Source: Daucus carota subsp. sativus
Lineage: Eukaryota; Streptophyta; Magnoliopsida; Apiales; Apiaceae
DNA length: 64,000 nucleotides
Reading direction: 5' to 3'
NCBI RefSeq assembly: GCF_001625215.2
Contig: NC_030386.2
Coordinates: 15,160,545 to 15,224,544 of the forward strand
Part shown: piece after piece, positions 9,801-21,644 of the stretch
Layout: every line of letters starts with the position of its first letter
Numbering within the stretch: position 1 is the stretch's first letter
Notes under the pieces: model-generated
What the model was told of the DNA's origin: nothing
The model's input: the letters and a program-made list of their open reading frames with translations, nothing else
The model's database searches: none
Made by a program: the position numbers and the translations under genes

Positions 9801-12800
9801 TACCTTGCACTTAACTTTCTATCTTGATTTGTTTTATGCATCTCACAAAGGCTTATATATGTACGCTGTCATGTTTTTTTATATGTACAACACTTCGTGC
9901 CTTTGATGTTATCAAAAATTCTCTTACAAGGTTTAATAGAACTTTTGATTGCATTTTTTCGGACTTTTTATTTGGAAAGTTCTCAAAAAGGAGGAAGAGG
10001 AAAGGAGAGCCAAAGCTGGCAGTAATAGCAAGCGTACTAGCACCGGTAAGCTGCTTTCTTCCTAATAATATTCTTATAGTGCCATGTTTAGGGGGTCATG
10101 GAATTTCATATTGGGGACACTGCTCTATGTATTTCCACACATCTGGACTTATGATTTCCAAAGATATAGTCTCCAAATATGATCCACATTTATATATTTT
10201 TTATTTTGTCTTGTTAACTACATTCTTGGGAAGATATAATTTATATATTTTGCTTTAAATCTAAAAGTAATGCACAATTGATTTGAGATGGCGCATTAGT
10301 GTGAGCCTTATGTTTTTTGCATGGTTAGGAGACATAAACTTCATAATAGACGGAATAAAGTTGGAATAATATAGTAATGTATCTGCACAAGTCAACAGTT
10401 TTTTCTTATCACCAAATACTGGCATGTTTCTGCACGCAAGGAATGGACTAGATAATATTTGCAACTAAAACAAATTTACATCGTAATTTGTACATGATCC
10501 TGTCATACTTCTGTAGGTAAAGTTGAAGGTCCAGACCTGAAAAGTTTTGTCCAACAATTTCCAGTTACTTCAGCAGGTAACCTTCCTACTTTCAACATCA
10601 CTAATGAATAGCTTCTGGGAATTGTCTACTGCTTTGTGTATATAGATCAGCACATTACTACATCAGATTTTTTTATGAAGTTCCAAACTACTTTTTACAA
10701 ATCTAACTCATATTTATTGTTAGTGTATTATATAGTTCACGTTTTTTCCATAAACTTCATGTTTCTATTATCTATTGTGTGTCATATATAATGATATGTA
10801 TGTATATATAATAAACAAATAAATTAAGCATATTAGCAATTTATAGATTAAAATAATAAATATTAAGTTGACAACAATCAAACTCTAGACCTTTTTAGCA
10901 GATTGTGACAATTATGATTTATAAAATTTGTAGTATGTTAGGTTTCTTAAAATTATTAGCAATTCATGAAATTATATATTATTTTAATGAAAGTTGGTCG
11001 GTCTACATAGTTGGATATACTGAAATTTATAGCCAAGACTTCGTATGGCTGTTAGAGTGATGTTTGTGTAATTAAAATGAAATTGTTATAAGCTTAATAG
11101 CTGAGTTGCATGTTCTTTGTGAGCTTAACTCTTACTATGCGCTCCCGAGTTTAGGAAAGAAAAGAATGGAAAATTGATTATTTTCCGTTCTCTCTAAATT
11201 CTTTTCAGAAGTGGGAAGAGAATATCCTTCCAAATCTATAAAATTCTTTTCCTTCTCAAAATATTACGTAGGAACAAGTTCAAGAAGTTAAATCTTTCTC
11301 TTTCTTTTTATTTTCAATCTTTGAAAAAACCCTGGAACATAATGTTAAGCCGTATATATTTTATAAAAAGTTCTAAAACCGAAAATATTTAAATCATCTC
11401 CGTCATCCTCTTATAAGTTATAACTTAATTTTAGGCAAGAAGCACATGGAAGTCTGGATGGTTTGATATTGGTCTTATGTACGCTATTGGATATTCCACG
11501 CATGCCACATTTGGTCAGTAATTTTGCGGACACCCCAATTGTTACCATGCCAGTCCGTCTCAAAGCCCAATATGTGACATGTAAATAAGAGAGTGAGAAA
11601 AGTTCCTCACATCTCCGTGAATCGAACCTTGAATGCTTTGGTCAATGACCAATGCTCTCCCTAACTCAGCTACCCCATTTAGTACCATGCCAGACCGCTT
11701 TAGGCCCACCAATACGTGACATGTAAATCAGACTCACTGAGCGGGAAAAGTTCCCCGCTCCTCCAGGAATCGAACCTCGAGTGCTTTGGTCAATAATCAA
11801 TGCTCTTCCTCATTCAGCTACACGTGTGTGTTTAATTATTAGTACGAATTAGGTTTATGTTGTCAGAGCTTAAATTCATTACTTCTGGTGGTGATGTTGA
11901 ATTGTTGATAAATTGTTTTATCATTTATGTGCATAAAATTACAATTCGGTGAACAAAAAAATCAAGTTATAAGTGATACTTGCCTTCTGTAGTTAAACAG
12001 AACGTACGAATAATGCTCCAGCAATCAAGAAGTGAAATTGAACAACTCGAACTATATATTACTCAAAAAGTTGATAATAGACCTTTGTGAGCCCAGTTCT
12101 CTCATATTATGAAATGGAAATAACAATACTATACATAATAACCTTAATTGTATCCGTGATTCCCTTTTGTTGCCCCCTTCTTTTCTAATCATAGCTTATT
12201 GTTTGCCCCCGATTTTTTCCCTGTTGACTTTTAACAATGCAATGTCTTTTTTGCCCCTAAACTTGAATATGTTATGAAGGCATTATTGTTGTGGGATTAT
12301 TGCATTATAATGTGAGGCAGTGAACGTGGATATAGTAACACGTCCCCACTCCACAAAGATGAGCAAAATTTTAAACGTGTCTGATTCCTCACTTGTTGAG
12401 GCTAGTAAAACACCAAACTTCGGTTAACAACTTGGAGGAAATCTTGTTATATAGGGTTGCTGTTGTTGATGAGCTCCACTTTAAATTAGTACTAGCCACT
12501 ATAAATTGATGGTCCCTTTCGCAAAATTCAATAAGTGGCCAGGGTTGCGTATTTACTAAGGTTACCAACTGGGTACAAACTACTCTCCATCTTTCACATT
12601 TCCTAGTTATAGTTGTACCCACCATCTACCCAATTGACTTCTAATCTTGAAATGTTTGTGGAACGGAGTTGATCGAGGTTGGACAGCTACAAAGAGGAAA
12701 CACTATAAGGAATGGAAGGGCTTGCCTGGTTATAAGATTATTTGGGTTGATGTGACCATCTTTGACCGCCAATTTCCGAATTTGAGGACAAGGCAAGTGT

Positions 12801-15800
12801 TCGGGGGAGGGGTAATCTAGTGAGCCCACAATAGCCCAATCCCTTATAAATGTATTCAAGACTAAAGCTTAGGACTTTAGGAGGCAAAGACATTGTGATG
12901 CTAGAAGCCACCAACGAAAATTACAGGGGTAAAAAATTTGAAATGGAAAAGAGTGGAACTGAACAAAAGGATTACAAGCAAATATTAATTTGTTAGTGAT
13001 TTTATTTTCATTGTGGGAGCGAGTTGGGCCTCTCAAAAGTTTAGATGATATTATTTCAGTAATATATAAATTTGAGTTGTTCAAAATCTTAATTGTTGGA
13101 GCAGTATTTGTATGTTCAAATTTAGCCCGGCGAAATGGCTTCAAAAACACCAATCCAAACCAAAATCTTAATCTTTATTCAATACATAACACACTTTTTT
13201 GAATGTGTCAGATAGGATTCAAATTACACATTTTCTACCAAATAGGCATTCAAAAATGTGATGTCCACGTTAACCAACCTAATTACTCACATTTGCAACT
13301 CCGGTCCACATGTATACAGCTATACCAAATTTGGGTAGTATTGGTATTTAATTTCAATATCTAGCGAGCGATATGTTTACTTAAAAGGATTGTATATATG
13401 TATGTATTTCATTGATGGTTTTCAAACTATAGATGGGGAGGGACGTTTAAACTTGCCTAAGGTCAATTATTAAACAAAAAATAATGATTTTCCACTTGAA
13501 CAATCATGATAACTAAAATATAACATAAAAGATAGCATATAAATTAAATACTTATACGGTGTGCTTGCCTGTTGATAATGACCATGAATAATTGTCAGTG
13601 AAGTTTGATAAAATTTCTAAATACTAGAAATATGTAATTTTATGTGTTATTGAAATATCAAGCAATTATTAGTATTTGTTATAATAAGTATTGTAATGGT
13701 AGTCACGTCGTAAAAAAGCTTAAAACATCAAAATTCAAAATAACATCATAGGGTTCAACAATTATTAAATTCAGTAGAAATATGCAGTGTTACCCGGTTC
13801 GCGGGTCGACCTAAGGATCCGTGAACTGGTACGCTCATTCCGAAACGTGGGGAATTCGACCCGGAACGTCTAGGATCACGTTGCAGTTCCTCATTTCCGA
13901 CGAACCCGATTACTTACGGACAACTATAAAATAAGGAATAAAGTAAGAAGATAGAGATGGGTAGTGATACTTTACTTGATTTGTTATATATGTGCGGATA
14001 TATGTATGTATAATTGTTTGCAACATAAATTGAAGAAGATGTGTGGTGAAGAAGATGAAGTGGGGAGAATCCAAGGAGGGACGTGGATATCAATGTGATA
14101 CTCATGAGAGTCATTAGAGCAACCGCAAGAGACTCCTCACCCAGCTTCCAAAGTCAAATAATGATGAGTTTGATACGAAAGTGCACTCCAATAGACTCTC
14201 TATCACCTCATAAATAATTAGGAGCCTGAACACTCTCCCCATAACAGAGGAGTACATGCTGACTCCTAAACAAATTTTATATTAGTATGTGTTAATTTCC
14301 CTCAAAAACCTATACATCGTTTTCCCCTTCCTATGATAAAAAATTGATTTATAAACGGATAAAGAGAATGGTGAGGTTAGATGTTGGAGTCAAAATCTTC
14401 ATTTGATCTTTAAATGAGTTAAGAGTGTTTATTATAATAATTGTTATAAGGAGTCAGCGGACTCTTGGAGCTGCTCTTACTCATCACACAGTTGTGCTCC
14501 TTTTTTTTTCTTTCTTTCTTTTCCTTATTAGTCTTCTTTTATTCAACTTCAGTAACGCATAGCTGTTTAAATTTTACTTGGTTTTATTTGAATTTTAATT
14601 ATCGAATAACATTTTAAAATAAAAATTACCATTTTTATACCAATTTGTATAAAAGTAAATAAAACCAACTAGCATAATTTTTGTTAAAAAAATCTATAAA
14701 AGTCAAGTTATAATAACAGTGATTCACTATCATTTATCTTACCTTTTGTTTCAATTGGTTCTTTTTTAAAAATTTTAAATTATAATATTTAAAGAAATAT
14801 TAGTTTTAATTGATTGTCAAATTTTTGCATAATGATAAATATTTTACTAATATTCTAGTAGCAGGGTCATGTTCAAGAGAGAACCATTAGACAGAGAACC
14901 CAGATAACCCTTACCTTACCATATTTCTAGTATTAGTTAGGGTTCTGCAGCAGAACTGCACTTGAAAAAAATGTCTTATTTATGTATTATATTTTGAAAT
15001 TACTTCTGAACACACAACGATGCAAAAAAACATGTATTTAGATTTAGATACTGAAAATCTATGTAAAATATAGGGTTTTGCAGCAAAACCTTAGTGGTTT
15101 TCTAGTTCTATTTTAAGCATTGGGTCTCTCTTGAGCGTGACCCTCTAGTAGCATTCTTGATAAGTATAAATATATATTTTAAATATTTTACAAAAAAATA
15201 TATTTTACGAGATCCTTGATTCAACCCGTGAACCTGATTCACGCCTTCTCGTACCCGATTCATCCAAACTCACGTCCCACATACTCGAACTCGTACCGTG
15301 TACCGGATCAATCCACGATCCGTGTAACATTGGAAATATGGTTAAATTCATGTTTTTTTTGAAACCATATCCAAACCAAACCAAATATATATATTTGGAT
15401 ATAATATGGTTAATATTTGGTTTTGGTTTTAGGCCAAACCAAGTCCATCTTATGAAATCAAAACGAGACCAAATCCACATTCTCATAGCTCTAGTTCTCT
15501 ATGATTCCTGAAGTTAGCTCAACACGTTATATTGCAGGATGATATATTTCTTGAGCATGTTCCCAGATTATTAAAAAAATTGGTAGTATTTGGCACATGT
15601 TGATTGCCTCATGAAAAGAAAAATTGAAATAAATGGGTGACAAATTTGTATATATAAAAGAAGTAAAACATTGGATAAAATGAGAGAAGACCCAAGCATA
15701 TCCAAAAGAATAGCATGGGATATGAAACTTTTGAGCCCAAATAATGTGAAAAAATAACCTAACACATAATTAAAATTAATATACACCTAAAAGAGAGCCC

Positions 15801-18800
15801 ATTTAAGGATATTTCTACTGCAATTAAGGAAAATGGGCATGTTTGTGGGCCGGGGATGGACCCCGAGGTGGGATTTGATGGGGCCTAGTAGGGTCGGGGT
15901 GGTGCCTAGTAGAACCGGGTGAGGCCAAGTTAAGGCTCTTTGAGCTGTACGGAGCCTTGTTGAGGCTCCAGAGGTCCGATGGTGGATTGAGTGGTGTCGG
16001 GGGTGGACTGGATGATGTCATATAGGAGGTCGGTGATGTCTTGGAGGGGTGGATGATGTGATATAAGGGTTGTTTTTTCTTGGTTTGTTTTTGAGTTTTT
16101 ATTTTAGTGATTTGTATTTGAGCAATTCCCTATATACATTAGAGATTTTATTAAAATTTTACTCTCAAAATGCTAAGAATTTGGGTTTAGGTTAATAGAG
16201 ATAAATTTTTCATTGATATTTCATGAGACATACTACTCAATTTTGATTTATGTTATATCTATGTTAGACTATTAAAGCCGAAACATTAGAAGTTTTGGTC
16301 GATCGTTGGTCGATTGGCGGGATTCTTTAGTTTAAAACATATTTTAACGAGCCAACTCTATTCTTTTAAAACACATTTGAGTATTTAATTTAAACATATC
16401 TCTCGGGATTATTTATATTTAAATCTTTTTCAAAGAACCTATAATAAAAAACTTATTTTAACGTGCTTAATAAAAAAATATATTAATCCAAACTAAGCCT
16501 GCTTATGTATATCTATTTTAAAAGGTTAATTATTTGAAAATATATTATTATTAGAAGACCCATAAACACCACTAAACAAAATTAAATATAAACTAAATAT
16601 TAAATATTATAATTTATATTATATTACTAAAATTAGCATTTTAAATAGATGTTAAAAGTCACATGTGCATTGCATCCGATCAAATATAAGGTAGTATATT
16701 ATTATTCTTGGACCACAAGTTTTTTACTTTTATTTTGGCCATTGTTTTCTCGGGTCTGTTCGAAAATTGGTGTTTTCTGATCAGCATTATCTCATTCTTA
16801 CGTATATATTTGGATCGGAGGTGATTGTTGTAAAGTTGGTGTTTGTTAAGTGACGTCTTTTCCTTGGTAGTAAAACTTGTTACCACGATTTAGCAAAAGA
16901 AAAAAGAAGTTGCCACCACAACAAAAGCTTTTGTTGGATTTTCGGGGTTTCAGATTTTTGCCAATTCCAATTTTGTACTTCGAAATAATGTGGCTCTAGT
17001 TAGTGCATTTGTGGAGAGATGGAGGGGTGAGACAAACTCGTCCCACTTAAATTTTGGTGAAATGAGTACTAATCTCGAGGACATATGCTTGTTATTAGGT
17101 CTACCTGTTCCTTGTTTGTTCTTAATATTCAAAGACATTGTGATTTAGTCAGTGGCCAGATTATTCATATCTGAAAAAATGGCGAAGATTCTTATAGAAA
17201 TGGTGGCATTTCTCTTTGTTGGTTGAGGGATTGGCACTTGAAGTGACATCTGAAGATACACTGTCATGTTATACATGCAGGTGTATGTAAATTACTTGTG
17301 TGGTGCGGGTTGTTCCCAACAAAGAGTGAAATATGTACAAATTTTGTTGAATGCTGGCAAGATTTTTGAATATGCATGAGAGCTCAGTTTTAGTGTATTT
17401 GTATAGACAACTATACATAGCAAGTTATAAAGAAAGCAAACTCCTTGCTGTAGCTGCTGGTACTTGTAATAATGGCATTAAGAGTACTAGTAAATGTAGC
17501 CCAAAATAAAACTACATATAGCAATATTATTGATCAAACATATTAGGTGGTCAATCATAAACAGTAAAATCACACTGATGAATGTTAGGTGGTTAATCCT
17601 AAAACGGTAAAATCACGCTGAACTATATGTTGCATCAACAACTAGCAACTGTTTAGAGTATAGGGCTGGAATCATCTGTCAATATGATATATCATATCTG
17701 AAAGAGTCCAAAGTTTATTTATAAAAATAAAAACAAATAATAAATTATAGCATAAAAACTAGGGGGGAAGTTGGCAAAATAGATGTTAAAATAATCTAAC
17801 AACCAATACTTAGGGTAGGTGGCAAAGTATATAATAATATAATGTTACAGCTTAATACTTAGTTTGGAAGGTGGCAAAATATATTAAAAATATTGTAAAA
17901 GGTTTCCAACTTGATTATTTAGCTCTCCATCATCTTAGAATCTAAAAAAATAGGCTTGAATTGTTATACATCTAACAGCTAATTTTGGTTATGGTTCAAA
18001 AAAATCTTTCTAATAAACCGTGTCTGTAGAATGAAACCCCTATTTCTATATGTTAAAGTTTGTGTTGCCAAAATTAAACCCTAGACCTTTCTTAGAGGGG
18101 CTGACAACTATATAATAAACTAATCTTATTTTGTTGTTGGTAGGAATCATGATTTAGACCTTTTATATAATCTTATTACAGAAGTCAAGCGCCCCCAAGT
18201 GACCTGATGGTCAATGACCAAAGATCCCTCTCATGCTTATGATATGTAATATATCATGGGCCATTTCCCCAAATTTTTATCCTTTACTCTTTTTTTAAAG
18301 GCAGAAGCAATTGTGATCTGGTAGTGCCCTTCTGAACAGTTTAGGCATAGCACAGACATATGTGGTGGCATTTTGTGAACTTTTCGATCTATGTAGTATA
18401 AAGATAAAGTGTGTATTAGTCATGCCTCAAGCCTCAATCGTTTTGCAGTTGTCAGGTTGTCTTTGCCGTTGAGAAGATTTGTAGTAAATCTATGATGACT
18501 TCATATGCAGCAGTGAGGATACCTATTAATGCTTATGCCACCTGTGATGTGGTTATTGCAAGATTGTTTGCTTAATTGTTCTGTTATTATTTTTCTATTT
18601 TTTACTGTATACAATTAGAGCATACAGCGACATGTATTTACTCATTTTTACCATCTTATTTTTGTTGTCACAGATGGTAAAAATACAGATACACCTGCTG
18701 CAACAAAGGGCACAAGGCAAGTAACTATAATTTAAACCAGCTACTTAGTATGTACCGACTTTCTTTCTCTGACACAAAATAGGCATCAAAACTTTACAAA

Positions 18801-19331
18801 AAGTAGTATTTGTTTATCATCTGGCAATGTAGATTGGTCTAAAATACATTTAAGTGTTGTTTCACTAACGGGGCTGATGCTGACATGTAATCTCCATAAC
18901 AGGAGCTCGCAAGAAATAAAGACTCAAGAAAAAACTGCCAATCAAGCAGAACACGAGTAAGTTTTTTTTCCTTCCTGTTGCTTATGTCACATGCGTGTGT
19001 TTGTTTCCTAGGAGAAACAACATCATGATGAATTACGTAGTCTCTTAGCTCAAACAAGGTTATGGCCCTGCTGTATATCAGATACCTTAGGTTTTATCAT
19101 GATCTAGTCCATGTGTTTTTTGGAGTAAGATAATCGAGATTCAGTAGTAGATATTTTATGAACTCATATAGACAAGCCAACTGCCAACTTGTTATAAGAC
19201 AGACAAAAAGAAAAATGCTTAACGTTGGCAAAACAACCAATAATGCTTATGCACTTTGTTTAATCAGGTCAACAGAGCCTTCAGGATCTGGATCGTCATT
19301 TAGACCCGGGACATGGCAACCGCCGACATGA
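6857..19331 (+). CDS. NDUFAF2: Complex I assembly factor NDUFAF2-like (mimitin / B17.2L family), nine exons
   Basis: The spliced product is 186 residues. Exons: 6857-6968, 8360-8416, 9137-9189, 9588-9639, 9980-10045, 10517-10576, 18674-18716, 18903-18956, 19268-19331 (stop TGA). All phases agree. The protein opens MSKIWEKITGLF, then has AGIDKAGNRYF, KEKRWVVFKG and PVEWICWLNGQRKRAPTPE, the conserved core of the B17.2/NDUFAF2 family, and ends FRPGTWQPPT, the usual C-terminus of plant members. In animals this family helps late assembly of mitochondrial NADH:ubiquinone oxidoreductase; the same matrix role is inferred here. No classical presequence is evident. Intron 6 spans 8.1 kb and is filled with transposons. 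Intron 7 starts with GCAAGT, a GC-AG intron. The exon 4 donor (C followed by GTGGGT) is the least certain junction; it was chosen because it restores NVALLKKEEEE. Confidence 0.88.
8069..8086. repeat. C18 homopolymer in intron 1
   Basis: Eighteen consecutive C residues inside intron 1 of the NDUFAF2-like gene, followed by a C/T-rich tail. Length is likely to vary between individuals and is prone to sequencing error. Confidence 0.8.
11530..11825 (-). repeat. Two tandem tRNA-like modules, possibly a SINE head dimer
   Basis: Read on the minus strand, each module has an A-box-like TAGCTGAGTTAGGGAGAGCA and a B-box-like GGTTCGATTC, with GCATTGGTCATTGACCAAAG between them where the anticodon arm would be. 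The two modules (about 11530-11680 and 11690-11825) also share CATGCCAG(A/T)CCG and GTGACATGTAAAT. The cloverleaf is degenerate, so functional tRNAs are unlikely. tRNA-derived SINEs have such heads, but no poly-A tail or target duplication was found. Confidence 0.45.
13785..15332. mobile_element. Non-autonomous hAT-type element, 1548 bp
   Basis: The left end reads CAGTGTTACCCGG and the right end, on the opposite strand, CAATGTTACACGG, an imperfect terminal inverted repeat. Both sides carry the same 8-base duplication GAAATATG (13777-13784 and 15333-15340). An 8-bp duplication with CAGTGTT-like ends is typical of hAT transposons. Subterminal copies of CCGTGAAC and GATCC-type words lie near both ends. 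No transposase frame is seen, so it depends on an autonomous relative. It lies in intron 6 of the NDUFAF2-like gene. Confidence 0.8.
14117..14476. mobile_element. Tourist-like MITE nested in the hAT element, 360 bp
   Basis: Terminal inverted repeats GAGCAACCGCAAGAGACTCC and, from the right end, GAGCAGCTCCAAGAGTCCGC are flanked by TTA on both sides (14114-14116 and 14477-14479). A three-base TTA duplication with these ends fits PIF/Harbinger-derived Tourist MITEs. It lies inside the hAT element and is therefore younger than it. Confidence 0.65.
15840..16060. other. G-rich, strand-skewed segment in intron 6
   Basis: The plus strand is markedly G-rich compared with the AT-rich surroundings, with repeated GGGG(T/A)GG, TAGTAG and GATGATGT(C/G)ATAT words. 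The antisense ORF over it is proline/serine-rich low complexity. It may be an imported fragment; origin unknown. Confidence 0.35.
16930..17400 (+). pseudogene. Plant mobile domain (MAIN/PMD) relic
   Basis: Around 16985-17110 the plus strand reads NNVALVSAFVERWR, then HLNFGEMSTNLEDIC and LLLGLPV. This matches the plant mobile domain signature (ALI-AFVERWRPET-TFHLPFGE-TITLEDV-LLGLPV) found in MAIN-like proteins and in gypsy- or MuDR-associated transposon ORFs. The frame breaks soon after, and later stretches near 17180-17380 only weakly resemble the remaining domain. It is a decayed transposon-derived fragment within intron 6. Confidence 0.5.
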
Positions 19332-19375
19332 CAGACAAATCATCACACTACTCTGGGATATTCACCAACTCACCT

Positions 19376-19495
19376 TGAAGCTCATGTTATACAAGCCCAC
19401 CAACTGATTTTATTATTACAAACTGAAGCCATCAGTGAAGCTCATGTTATACAAGCCCACCAACTGATTTTAGTATTACAAACTGAAGCCATCAA
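19376..19495 (+). repeat. 60-bp tandem duplication in the NDUFAF2-like 3' UTR
   Basis: A unit containing CTCATGTTATACAAGCCCAC is present twice head to tail with a period of exactly 60 bases and only one or two differences near the middle (TTATTATT against TTAGTATT). It begins 45 bases after the stop codon, so it is probably transcribed. Confidence 0.85.
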
Positions 19496-20540
19496 TCAAT
19501 ACAGCAAACACTTGCCTTGTGATAGGTTGAATATTCTTTCTTGCAAATTTTGAAGGTAGTTTGGATGCCCGATTTAAAAGTTTAATGTACTATATTCTGT
19601 CAAAACATTGTCATGTGATGTTTTCGAGATATTCTCCGAGTTGCAGTTTTTTTTCTATTTTAGATTATATAGAAAATGATTTAGATGGAATAAAACAAGA
19701 ATCATTGTACTACAGTATATTGTTTAGTTTGAGGATAAGGATGAGTAGTAGACCGGTAGGTAGATCACAATTCACACATGCCAATTATTTTCTGTTGGAT
19801 TAAAAAAAAATGTCAATTATTATCTATGTTCAGAAGGCTCTGATCAGGAGGTATGGCGTGTGGAAGCCACACACAAGGGTGATTATCAACACGTAGTGTA
19901 TGACGTATAATAATCTACGATTTTTTAATATCAGAAATATTAAAACAGAAATCAACAGATACTTCTGCTTTTCTAAATAAATATCCACAAACATTTATGC
20001 GCTGTATATGTTTGATTTCTAAAATTGAATTCATGGCGAGAAGTTTCATTGGATTATGAATATAGAGTCACTATATTGTAACCTTATGTTGTACGAACAT
20101 CGAAATATCAGAATTTTTTTTATTGGTAATCTCAATTTCATCATTTATTAAAATTTTAGCTTTATAAATATAGTTATCAGTTATCACATGAAAATAAATA
20201 TATATACAAATATACATAAAAATAAAAATAAATAAATGTTCATATGTTGTGGTAACACGAATTAATCACCTTTTTCTAGAATATCATTAAACTATACGAA
20301 ATTATGATATATACATAAAAACTATTATATAATGATATGTTGAATATGTTATATCCGTACAATCGGATTCTTAAAAAGATAACTATTCTATATCATTTTA
20401 ATTTTAATCATGTTAATAAAAACCTTATTTATTGCGATTTTGAAATTCTATTTTCTGTACATTATATATTACATATTTACATATTGGTTAAAAAGCTAAA
20501 TGATAAAATGAATTTCCTATTTTATCTTTAGTACTATTTA
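19496..20540. other. Intergenic AT-rich DNA, no gene seen
   Basis: Holds the presumed 3' end of the NDUFAF2-like transcript and AT-rich spacer. The plus-strand ORFs near 19561 and 20337 are short, of low complexity and unlike any recognised protein. Confidence 0.4.
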
Positions 20541-21149
20541 GGGAAAATTAATTCTAAAGTCCCTCAACTATAGGCACTTTTTTTTCTAGGTCCCTGAACT
20601 ATAAATGTCAATTTATAAGTAATTCAACTCTTGATTTTTTCCTACCTGGGTCCTTCCGTTAGATCTGGTTTGATGTCGTTAGTTTTTCCGGCGAACATGG
20701 TCGGAAAAGCTTAAATCCGGTGAGCTCAAATTTTCCGACGAGACTAATTTGAACATTAAAAATCACGAAAATTATATGGACATGCTCATAATCACATGAT
20801 CTATCAATCTACATCATTATAATTTGAATAAAAGCTATTGAAATGAAAACTAATATTCAACTCAAAATTCGAAATTTACCAAACTAAATTTTGATGGTAT
20901 AGATGGATAGGGGATTGAAAAACGAGCAATTTGATTACTCAAGCTTCAAATTTGGATACCAGATTCACCTTCAAAGTTATCTTTGATTCTCATGAACTTA
21001 AGAAGAACTAACGGCGTCAAACCATATCTAACCGAAGGACCCAGATAAGATAAAATCAAGAGTTGAATTACTTATGAATTGATATTTATAGTTCGGGAAT
21101 TTAGAAAAAAAAGTATATGTAATTCAGGGACTTTAGAATTAATTTTCCC
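20541..21149. mobile_element. Fold-back MITE with long terminal inverted repeats, about 610 bp
   Basis: The left end GGGAAAATTAATTCTAAAGT is mirrored at the right end by ACTTTAGAATTAATTTTCCC. The pairing continues inward for well over 100 bases with mismatches, including CAACTCTTGATTTT against AAAATCAAGAGTTG and GGGTCCTTC(C/G)GTTAGAT against ATCTAACCGAAGGACCC. Long arms and no coding content suggest a Mutator-like or fold-back non-autonomous element. A target duplication could not be settled, so the superfamily is open. Confidence 0.7.
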
Positions 21150-21615
21150 CTAATGATTTCCACTGCAACTCAATAAAGAAGATAAAAGGAGTGTGCAAAC
21201 CACGCGCACAAAGGTGAGTGGGGCCCACTACATAATATACACCGCCTTTGTAGTCTTCTATTCGGGTACATTCGCATTGTATATTCTGAATTCAGATTTC
21301 AAAAAGAGAAAAGCACCGTATATTCGGTTTATTTTAGATTATACCTTTTGAATGCAATTTTTTTATGATATAATAATTTGAAAATTTAATATCAAAAACA
21401 TAAATATTTTTCCAAATTAGTAATTAGTAATATTTATATTAATTTAAATATTCCGTAGCATGACTTAATATGTATGAATAATGCCGAAAAATGACGCGCA
21501 ATGCTTCTCTTTCGCAGCTCCGCTGCCCAATTTTAAAATATTTTTACCTGCATTAGTTAGGGTTTCTTAAACTTGAAAATGGTCAAATTATACATCCTAC
21601 AGATATACACACACC

Positions 21616-21625
21616 TATATATAAA
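21616..21625 (+). promoter_or_regulatory. TATA box of the aconitase gene
   Basis: TATATATAAA lies only 20 bases before the first ATG of the aconitase frame (21645). A TATA element usually places transcription start about 25-35 bases downstream, so transcripts from this box could start at or just after that ATG. Confidence 0.5.
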
Positions 21626-21644
21626 CAGATTACACGAGTGAGTC

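Larger units (their letters stand above)
10577..18673 (+). other. 8.1-kb intron 6 of the NDUFAF2-like gene, packed with repeats
   Basis: The intron is bounded by GTAACC at 10577 and CAG at 18673. It contains a tRNA-like tandem (about 11530-11825), a hAT element with a nested Tourist MITE (13785-15332), a G-rich stretch (15840-16060) and a plant-mobile-domain relic (about 16930-17400). The segments 10600-11500, 11830-13770, 15350-15830, 16070-16930 and 17400-18670 show only AT-rich DNA with chance ORFs. Plant introns of this size are uncommon and usually arise by transposon insertion. Confidence 0.7.

Noticed and set aside
9824..10258. A 144-codon ORF over exon 5 of the NDUFAF2-like gene
   Set aside because: Its reading crosses intron sequence with no recognisable protein; only the 66-base exon inside it, read in another frame, is coding.
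12640..12860. Possible gypsy-type polyprotein end (WVDVTIFDRQFPNLRTRQ)
   Set aside because: The resemblance to the end of Ty3/gypsy pol is very short, lacks any upstream domain, and may be chance.
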